Positions 1 to 5,032 of a stretch of 13,357 bases of DNA are shown here, one piece after another. The notes beneath the pieces are model-generated. The model saw only the letters and a program-made list of their open reading frames with translations. It made no database searches and was not told where the DNA came from. This DNA is from Gemmatimonadota bacterium. Lineage in GTDB: Bacteria > Gemmatimonadota > Gemmatimonadetes > Gemmatimonadales > GWC2-71-9. Within the stretch, counting starts at the first letter, position 1. Each line of letters begins with the position of its first letter. Both the position numbers and the translations under genes were made by a program. The stretch lies in contig JANYAG010000273.1 of the NCBI GenBank assembly GCA_025361465.1, forward strand, positions 1-13,357, written 5' to 3'.

Positions 1-2
1 GC

Positions 3-1232
3 TTCATGCCGTCACTCGATGTGGCGTCGCGCGGGCTGCCCGACGAACCGTTCACGCCGTCGCCCTTCGACGATGACGCGGCCATCTTTGCCGCCGCGCG
101 CAAGCGCTTCCTCTTTCCCACCAGCGTCACCTACTGCAATACCGGCACGCTCGGCGCGATACCGCGCGACGTGATGGATGTCGTGGTGAAGGGGCTGCAG
201 CAGCTCGAGCACGAGCTTCCCGATTGGCCGTACTTCCAGGCTGACGGGGAACCGCTGACCGGCTATCAGCAGCTCAAGGAGTTCCGGGCCGAGGCCGGTG
301 CGTTCATCAACGCGCCCGCCGAGGAGATCGCCTTCACCCAGAATGCGACAATGGGAATGAGCTTTATCGCCAACGGGCTTGACCTGGTGGCCGGCGACGA
401 GGTCGTCTCGACCAACCAGGAACACTCGGGCGGGATCGGCAGCTGGAAGCTGCGCGCCAAGAGGCACGGCGTCGTCGTCAAGGAGTTGCCGCTGCTCGAC
501 GCGCTCGACAAGGGACCCGAGGGGGTCCGCGCGATGTTCGCCGACGCGATCACGCCGCGCACCAAGGTGGTGATCTTCTCCCACATCACCTCGGGTCGCG
601 GGCTGGTGCTGCCGGCCAAGGAGCTTTGCGATCTTGCGCGCCGGCACGGCGCCCTGTCGGTGGTCGATGGGGCGCAGGCCGTGGGCCAGATCAAGGTCGA
701 CGTCAAGGCGCTCGGCTGCGACGCCTATGTCGCGAGCCCGCACAAGTGGCTGCTGGCGCCCAAGGGCACCGGCATCCTCTACATCAAGCGCGAGGTGCAG
801 CCGCGCATCTGGAACACGCTGGCGAGTGGAGGATTCGACGATGACACCACCGGCGCCTTCCGCTTCATGCACTATGGCACCGGCAGCCCTGCGGTGGTGT
901 GGGGGCTGCGGGCGGCGCTGCAGTTCATCACCAAGATCGGCATCGATCGCATCGCCCGATGGGACGCCATGCTTACCACGCGCCTGCGCGCCGGGCTCGC
1001 GACGATGCCGCACGTGAAGGTGCTGGCCCCGGCCGATGCCCGATTCGCCGCCGGGATCACGACGTTTGGGGTCATTGGCCACAACGGGCGCCAACTCCAG
1101 GATGCGCTGTGGGCCAGGAAGATCCGGGTGCGCTCGCAGGGCGATCCCGGCGTGCGCCTCTCGGCGCACCTCTACGTCAGTCCGGCCGATATCGATCGCG
1201 TGCTCGAGGTGGTGGCGGGGATGCGTGGATAG
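3..1232 (+). CDS. Aminotransferase class V-fold PLP-dependent enzyme (isopenicillin-N epimerase / cysteine desulfurase-like), probably 5'-partial
   Basis: A PLP-dependent enzyme of fold type I; the exact reaction cannot be told from sequence. Numbering from the first in-window ATG (position 6, 408 aa), the visible landmarks are: an N-terminal TYCNTGTLG segment (about 42-50) typical of this family; a phosphate-binding QNATMGM loop; His140 in QEHSGG, expected to stack on the cofactor ring; Asp221 in VVDGAQA, which pairs with the pyridine nitrogen; Lys247 in SPHKWLLAPKG, the expected Schiff-base lysine; and Arg384 in GVRLSAH, the likely substrate-carboxylate contact. All key residues are present, so the enzyme looks active. 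The frame stays open through the left edge (the codon before the ATG is TTC), and the protein begins with FMPSLDVASRG, which resembles the end of a Tat or Sec signal peptide. The true start is therefore probably outside the window. A desulfurase role is less likely than an epimerase or lyase-like one, but this is a guess. Confidence 0.88.
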   Translation, partial: FMPSLDVASRGLPDEPFTPSPFDDDAAIFAAARKRFLFPTSVTYCNTGTLGAIPRDVMDVVVKGLQQLEHELPDWPYFQADGEPLTGYQQLKEFRAEAGAFINAPAEEIAFTQNATMGMSFIANGLDLVAGDEVVSTNQEHSGGIGSWKLRAKRHGVVVKELPLLDALDKGPEGVRAMFADAITPRTKVVIFSHITSGRGLVLPAKELCDLARRHGALSVVDGAQAVGQIKVDVKALGCDAYVASPHKWLLAPKGTGILYIKREVQPRIWNTLASGGFDDDTTGAFRFMHYGTGSPAVVWGLRAALQFITKIGIDRIARWDAMLTTRLRAGLATMPHVKVLAPADARFAAGITTFGVIGHNGRQLQDALWARKIRVRSQGDPGVRLSAHLYVSPADIDRVLEVVAGMRG

Positions 1233-1264
1233 GTCGCCTGAGCCATGGCCCGAGCCACGGCATT

Positions 1265-1311
1265 GATATTATACCCGGCCATAATTGACACTTATTTATC
1301 CGGGTAATATC
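1265..1311. promoter_or_regulatory. Near-palindromic AT-rich element, candidate operator of the DUF2239 gene
   Basis: The left arm GATATTATACCCGG (1265-1278) is mirrored by CCGGGTAATATC (1300-1311). The arms match over 12 bases once a 2-base TA insertion in the left arm is allowed. Inside, ATTAT (1268-1272) and ATAAT (1281-1285) flank the left CCCGG, so each half is itself partly symmetrical. A third CCCGGAT copy lies at the start codon (1315-1321). The element overlaps both promoter hexamers and is an AT-rich island in a GC-rich window. Inference: binding of a dimeric regulator here would block RNA polymerase. The regulator is unknown and is not encoded next to it. Confidence 0.5.
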
Positions 1312-1313
1312 TT
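1285..1313 (+). promoter_or_regulatory. Sigma-70-type promoter directly before DUF2239, probably giving a leaderless mRNA
   Basis: A perfect -35 hexamer TTGACA (1285-1290) is followed after 17 bases by TATCTT (1308-1313), a 4/6 match to the -10 consensus. The ATG begins only 6 bases after the -10, where transcription would be expected to start. There is no purine-rich Shine-Dalgarno sequence in the bases before the ATG. The two facts together suggest a transcript that begins at or within a base or two of the start codon. Confidence 0.6.
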
Positions 1314-1319
1314 GCCCGG

Positions 1320-1886
1320 ATGACGCATCCACCCTCATACACCGCCTTCGCCGCCGAGCGCCTGGTGCACCGCGGTCCGCTGGTCGACGTCCTCGCGGCG
1401 ATCAAGCTCAAGGGCGCTGACGACCCAGCCTCTCAACTGCTGATTTTTGAGAATGAGACCGGCCGCCAGGTGGACTTCGACCTGCGTGGCTCGCTCGACG
1501 ACGTGCTCAAGCGACTGAAGACACGTGAAGCGCCGAAGGGGCCCGGTCGGCCACGGCTCGGTGTCGAGAGCCGCGAAGTCACCCTGCTGCCAAGGCACTG
1601 GGCCTGGCTGGAGCGCCAGCCGAGCGGCGCCTCTGCCGCGCTCCGGCGGCTCGTGGACGGCGCCTCCCGGCGGGCTGATCCGGTCGAGGCCTCTCGTCGG
1701 AGAACGGATGCGGTGTACCGCGTGATGGCGGTGCTGGCCGGGGATCGTGTGGGTTTCGAGGAAGCGGCGCGGGCGTTGTTCGCCGGCGACGAGGGGCGCT
1801 TGCACTCGCTGATGGCGAAATGGCCGAAAGACATTCGCGGCCACCTGTTCTGGCTGACCGCGCCACCGTCAGGGGAACCTCCCTGA
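1320..1886 (+). CDS. DUF2239 family protein
   Basis: A 188-aa soluble protein that I recognise as DUF2239 by its overall pattern: an N-terminal YTAFAAERLVHRGPL segment, LLIFENETGRQVDFDLRGS at about 40-58, a GRPRLGVESREVTLLPRHW core at about 76-94, a basic helical middle (SAALRRLVDGASRR), and a C-terminal GFEEAARALFAGD...WPKDIRGHLFWL segment. The length fits a complete member. No catalytic motif or membrane segment is visible, and the family's function is not known to me. The ATG at 1320 is chosen because the protein begins as expected there and a good promoter ends 6 bases upstream. It lacks a ribosome binding site, consistent with leaderless translation. It follows the aminotransferase gene on the same strand by 87 bases, but its own promoter suggests independent control. 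It converges with the next gene. Confidence 0.85.
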   Translation: MTHPPSYTAFAAERLVHRGPLVDVLAAIKLKGADDPASQLLIFENETGRQVDFDLRGSLDDVLKRLKTREAPKGPGRPRLGVESREVTLLPRHWAWLERQPSGASAALRRLVDGASRRADPVEASRRRTDAVYRVMAVLAGDRVGFEEAARALFAGDEGRLHSLMAKWPKDIRGHLFWLTAPPSGEPP

Positions 1887-1887
1887 C
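1868..1887. terminator. Hairpin at the convergent gene ends, weak terminator candidate
   Basis: A perfect 7-bp stem, GTCAGGG (1868-1874) with CCCTGAC (1881-1887), closes a 6-base loop and includes the stop codon of the DUF2239 gene. It lies in the short gap between two converging genes, where a bidirectional terminator would be useful. No T-tract follows on either strand, so it is not a textbook intrinsic terminator. It may only stall polymerase or protect the 3' end. Confidence 0.3.
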
Positions 1888-1917
1888 TCCGGCCGCAAGC
1901 GCAGGTTGAGCCCGCCG

Positions 1918-2733
1918 CTAGACCTCTGCAAAGTCTGGATAATGCCGCCGCAAGCAGTCCGGGCACATCCCATGCGAGAACTCTGCGTTGGAGTGCGAGC
2001 GGACGTACGCCTCTATCTGCTGCCAGTCTCCTCCCTGCGTGCGGATGTTCTTGCAATGCGAACAGATCGGGATGATGCCCTGAAGCGTCTTGACCTCGCG
2101 CAGGGCCGCCTGCAGTTCCGTCCTGGCCGCGTGCTCTCGTCGGAATCCAAGAAACGCGCGACGGCGCCAGCCGTGCCGCTCCAGGGAGACAAAGGCTCCG
2201 ACAACGTTGGCGGAGGCAAACGCCATGGTGACGTCGAGCAGGCTGAAGTACGGGCCTGGCGTCTTGAGCTTCCACAACACAAGGAAGTCGCCGCAGAAGA
2301 GCAACGCGGCGAGCACCACCTGGTTCGGGAACGGCAGGGGCGCCGCGGCATAGACGGTGACGGTGAGGAAGACGTCCCACCAGACAAAGTCGGTCATTGC
2401 CGCAGGGAGCAAGGCGTTCTCCGCGATGATCCCGACGAACCAGAGTCCGATCCACGCCGTGGTGATCGCATCGAAGGTCTGCGGTCTGCCCACGCGGCGG
2501 ACGAGGAAGAGGGCCGCGCCTGCGATGGCCAGCTCGAGGACCCGGATCGCCCCGACCAGACGGAATCTCCCGGGGTTCCCCTCGAGCGCGGACAGGACGG
2601 GAATGGTGATGACCAGAAACGCGAGGGTGACGAGGATCAATCCCGAAGCCACGCGCTTGTCCCACACAAGGCCTTCCTCCCGGTACTCTGCTTCGAGCGC
2701 GGGAGGCTCCAGCTTGGTGCGAAGGGACTTCAT
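1918..2733 (-). CDS. Six-helix membrane protein with C-terminal double-CxxC (zinc-type) tail, sensor-like
   Basis: A 271-aa protein of unknown specific function. After a charged N-terminus (1-28) there are about six hydrophobic helices, near 30-50, 57-78, 88-108, 117-136, 138-155 and 167-184, arranged like the MASE-type membrane sensor domains of signalling enzymes. A charged helical linker follows (about 186-215, REHAARTELQAALREVK), probably a coiled coil. The tail contains GIIPICSHCKNIR (Cys224, Cys227) and HGMCPDC (Cys257, Cys260), a four-cysteine module that I know as a C-terminal appendage of bacterial response regulators, kinases and cyclases. Here no kinase, GGDEF or cyclase domain lies between the membrane part and the tail. 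ATG 2733 has GGAG (2742-2745) 8 bases upstream. The gene is transcribed divergently from another double-CxxC membrane protein. A role in sensing or partner binding is inference only. Confidence 0.82.
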   Translation of the reverse strand: MKSLRTKLEPPALEAEYREEGLVWDKRVASGLILVTLAFLVITIPVLSALEGNPGRFRLVGAIRVLELAIAGAALFLVRRVGRPQTFDAITTAWIGLWFVGIIAENALLPAAMTDFVWWDVFLTVTVYAAAPLPFPNQVVLAALLFCGDFLVLWKLKTPGPYFSLLDVTMAFASANVVGAFVSLERHGWRRRAFLGFRREHAARTELQAALREVKTLQGIIPICSHCKNIRTQGGDWQQIEAYVRSHSNAEFSHGMCPDCLRRHYPDFAEV

Positions 2734-2873
2734 GGCAGTCGCTCCATTGACGCGTGTGCACCATGACGTGAACTGTCATTGCGACGTTTCCCTGAACCAA
2801 CGCTACTCGCGTCGCTCCGCATCGGCCAACACCGAGTGAATGTCTCGGGATACGCAGCTCCTATATTCCCTCC
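2734..2873. promoter_or_regulatory. Divergent intergenic region shared by two double-CxxC membrane protein genes
   Basis: These 140 bases must hold the promoters of both flanking genes. For the rightward gene, TATATT (2862-2867) fits a -10 element ending 6 bases before its GTG start; no convincing -35 is seen. For the leftward gene, GGAG at 2742-2745 is its ribosome binding site, but no clear promoter hexamers stand out. A short inverted repeat, ATGAC (2763-2767) and GTCAT (2775-2779) with a 7-base spacer, lies near the leftward start and could be an operator. An arm length of five bases is weak evidence. Confidence 0.4.
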
Positions 2874-3926
2874 GTGTACTCCACTTGTCTCTTCTGCACG
2901 AAGGCGCTCGGTGCCAACGAAGTCGTCGAGACGCTGCCGATCGGGCGACGCCTGGCGTTCGACGCCGCGCAGGGGCGGCTCTGGGTGGTTTGCCGGTCGT
3001 GCGGCAAGTGGAACCTGGTCCCGTTCGACACGCGCCTCGAGACCATCGATGCATGCGAACGGCTCTTCGGTGAGACACGGACCCGCTACTCCACCGACAA
3101 CATCGGCATCGCGCGCGTCAAGGAAGGGCTGGAGCTGGTGCGGATCGGACCGGCGTTGCGGCCGGAGTTTGCGTCCTGGCGATATGGGGCGCAGTACCGG
3201 CAACGGCGGCGGCAGACGTTGGTGGTGGCGGGAGCCGGGGCAGTGGTTGGGCTCTCGCTTGGCATTGGATTGTCGATGGTTACCGGCATGAGCGGCATCG
3301 TTGCGCCCGGCTTCGTGGGGGGCATGGTGGGCCACCTGCCCAACATGGGGTGGAATGTCGTCCGTCGACGCCGCCAGCGAGTGATCACCCAGCTCGAAGG
3401 AGCCAATAGACCGGTGATCCTCGATGCGAATCGACTGGGTTCCGCGAGCCTGGTCTTCGCGGACCAGGGTGTCGCGCTGCAATTCCGGACCTGGTTCGGT
3501 GAGCCGGTCCAGGTTCCTGGTGCGGCGGGACGTCACCTCGCCCGGCGGGTCGTCGCGGCGTTGAATGATATCGTGGGATCGAAACGCCACCTCGACCAGG
3601 CCCTCGGGCGGCTCACCTCCGGCAACCTGGTGGAATGGCTGGAAGCGAAGAGCCTCGAGTCGCTGCCGAAGATGTACGATGCCAAGGGTCGGAAGATCTG
3701 GCGGCATGCCAAGGACTGGGGATCACCGAAGGTGCACCTGAAAGCGCTGGAGCCCTCCGACCGGCTGGCGGTCGAAATGTGGTTGGGCGAGGAAGACGAA
3801 GCTCGCGCCCTCGCGGGGGAACTCGCCTTGCTGGAACGGCAATGGCAGGAAGCGGAACAGCTCGCCAAGATCGCCGACGACCTCATTCTGCCCGACGCCG
3901 CGGCGCTGCCGCCGACTGCCCGCTAG
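2874..3926 (+). CDS. N-terminal zinc-ribbon protein with glycine-rich membrane segment, unknown function
   Basis: A 350-aa protein that I do not recognise as a named family. It opens with STCLFC (Cys5, Cys8) and VVCRSCGKW (Cys40, Cys43), a probable zinc ribbon. A helical charged stretch follows (about 55-112, ending in the basic run YRQRRRQ), then a long hydrophobic glycine-rich segment (about 115-156, LVVAGAGAVVGLSLGIGL and onward) that could form one or two membrane helices, flanked by a second basic cluster RRRRQR (164-169). The C-terminal half (170-350) looks soluble; it ends in an acidic helical region (about 303-335) with coiled-coil character. The start is GTG at 2874. No Shine-Dalgarno sequence precedes it, and a -10-like TATATT ends 6 bases upstream, so the mRNA may be leaderless. 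The stop codon overlaps that of the converging kelch remnant in the sequence CTAG. The divergent neighbour also has two CxxC pairs. Confidence 0.8.
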   Translation: MYSTCLFCTKALGANEVVETLPIGRRLAFDAAQGRLWVVCRSCGKWNLVPFDTRLETIDACERLFGETRTRYSTDNIGIARVKEGLELVRIGPALRPEFASWRYGAQYRQRRRQTLVVAGAGAVVGLSLGIGLSMVTGMSGIVAPGFVGGMVGHLPNMGWNVVRRRRQRVITQLEGANRPVILDANRLGSASLVFADQGVALQFRTWFGEPVQVPGAAGRHLARRVVAALNDIVGSKRHLDQALGRLTSGNLVEWLEAKSLESLPKMYDAKGRKIWRHAKDWGSPKVHLKALEPSDRLAVEMWLGEEDEARALAGELALLERQWQEAEQLAKIADDLILPDAAALPPTAR

Positions 3927-4237
3927 CGACTCACCTTGGTGAGCTGCCAGACGTCGTTCCGGTAGATGAAGCGCGGCGTGCCATGCTCCACGACCGAGTA
4001 CTTGCCGCCGGTCATGTAGAGTGTGTCGTGAAAGACCCACACCGCCGGCGCCCCGCGAGGTGACCACGGCGCCTGTTCCTCGCGCCACGTCGCGCCATCG
4101 GCGGTGACCAGCGACGCGGGCGCAAAGGTGGAGTTGCGATTGGCCCCCACGAGCCAGAGCTGGTCATCGAAGACGACCGGCGTGCCGCCCCACGCGGGCC
4201 CCGTGCGATCGGGGACCTTGTCCCAATGCACTCCCGC
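3923..4237 (-). pseudogene. C-terminal remnant of a kelch-repeat / galactose-oxidase-like beta-propeller protein
   Basis: About 105 codons remain, covering the last kelch-like blades: GVHWDKVP, AWGGTPVVFDDQLWLVGA, ATWREEQAPW, AVWVFHDTLYMTGGKY and a closing NDVWQLTKV. Proteins of this type usually have several hundred residues with more such blades, so most of the N-terminal part is missing. The reading frame is open back to a TAG at 4238-4240, which is also the stop codon of the preceding same-strand gene. Kelch-like sequence begins two codons after it. No signal peptide or good start exists; GTG at 4231 is the only nearby start and lacks a clear ribosome binding site. I read this as the 3' end left after a deletion that removed the front of the gene. 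It could still be translated as a short protein by reinitiation, but that is unlikely to be functional. Confidence 0.7.
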
Positions 4238-5002
4238 CTAGGGTCGTTTCGTCATCGCGAGTCCGAGGGAGTCCCGAAGGAACGCGGGCACTGCCATCCC
4301 GCGATACCGGCCCGGGGCGAATTCGCAGCCCACTTCCCAATTCACCAGGTTGCGTGTGGCCCCGGGGTTCGATGTCCAGAGGAGTTTCACCTTGTGGTCC
4401 GGCTTCCCGTCAGGGCCCACCAGAACCTCGGTGAGTATCGATCCCATGGTGGTGCGAAACCACTCCTCGATCTCTTGCGGGGTTCTCAGTCTCGGCGCCG
4501 GGTCGCCACAGCGAAGTCGGCGCGGGCGTTCTTCGAGCCGCGGATCGTCAAGCGGCAGCGGAAAGCTCGCGAGGGAGAGCGCGACGGGTTCTGGCGCAAG
4601 CGGGGGTCTTGCGGTTGTCGTCGGCGTGGCGACACTCACCAGCACCCCCGTATCAGAGGTCGTCACTTCCAGCACAATCCCCGCCGGGGCTCCCGGGGGC
4701 GACCGCCCCATTTCGAACTGGCAGCTGCTCAGCCTGCGCACGACCACGCTGCGAAAGCCACTGACCGAGATCTCCGCCACCTGCACGACCGCGATCGACG
4801 AGGTGTCCGGCTTTCCGTCCTTCCCAAGGAGCAGCGACACGGTGCCGGCAGCGTTTGGCAGCCGGCCGATCGGCACCTTTGGTGGAGTGCACTTCTTGAT
4901 CGCATACGCGATCGGCGATGGCGGCGGGCCGGATGGCGACTGTCCGGCGGCCGATGCGGCAAAGCATGCGAGAATGGTTGCCGCGATCCGAACTGAAGCC
5001 AC
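4238..5002 (-). CDS. Secreted protein with two TonB-C-like modules, each with a cysteine pair
   Basis: A 254-aa protein with a probable Sec signal peptide (1-20, VRIAATILACFAASAAGQ). Two regions follow the TonB C-terminal pattern of a strand GTVxxxxxVGxDGKPD followed by a helix and an RFxPAR-like strand: about 37-103 (GTVSLLLGKDGKPD...CQFEMG) and about 164-245 (ILTEVLVGPDGKPD...CEFAPGRYRG). A proline-rich linker (about 126-160) separates them. Each module holds two cysteines at matching places (Cys38/Cys94 and Cys165/Cys226), which would suit one disulfide per module in the periplasm. It lacks the membrane anchor of a true TonB, so it is not expected to power transporters. The start is GTG 5002, chosen because GAGGT (5009-5013) lies 6 bases upstream. 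It follows the beta-galactosidase by 30 bases and is probably co-transcribed. A lipoprotein alternative at Cys13 is weak because the hydrophobic core before it is too short. Confidence 0.72.
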   Translation of the reverse strand: MASVRIAATILACFAASAAGQSPSGPPPSPIAYAIKKCTPPKVPIGRLPNAAGTVSLLLGKDGKPDTSSIAVVQVAEISVSGFRSVVVRRLSSCQFEMGRSPPGAPAGIVLEVTTSDTGVLVSVATPTTTARPPLAPEPVALSLASFPLPLDDPRLEERPRRLRCGDPAPRLRTPQEIEEWFRTTMGSILTEVLVGPDGKPDHKVKLLWTSNPGATRNLVNWEVGCEFAPGRYRGMAVPAFLRDSLGLAMTKRP

Positions 5003-5032
5003 TGCGTTACCTCGACATTCGGGAATCGTCGC

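Noticed and set aside
12..1169. Minus-strand open frame antisense to the aminotransferase
   Set aside because: The plus strand contains the full set of PLP-enzyme residues; the antisense product has no motif.
1906..2766. Plus-strand open frame antisense to the six-helix membrane protein
   Set aside because: The translation is highly charged and repetitive in Asp, Glu and Arg. The minus strand gives clear membrane helices and a cysteine module with a ribosome binding site.
1433..2800. Minus-strand open frame of about 455 codons spanning the DUF2239 gene and the six-helix membrane protein
   Set aside because: It crosses two convincing genes and a convergent junction, and its translation is low in hydrophobic structure and has no family resemblance.
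5013..5032. Possible hairpin between the beta-galactosidase and TonB-C-like genes
   Set aside because: Pairing of CGAC and GTCG needs a bulge and a very small loop, and no T-tract follows. It is too weak to call a terminator or regulator.
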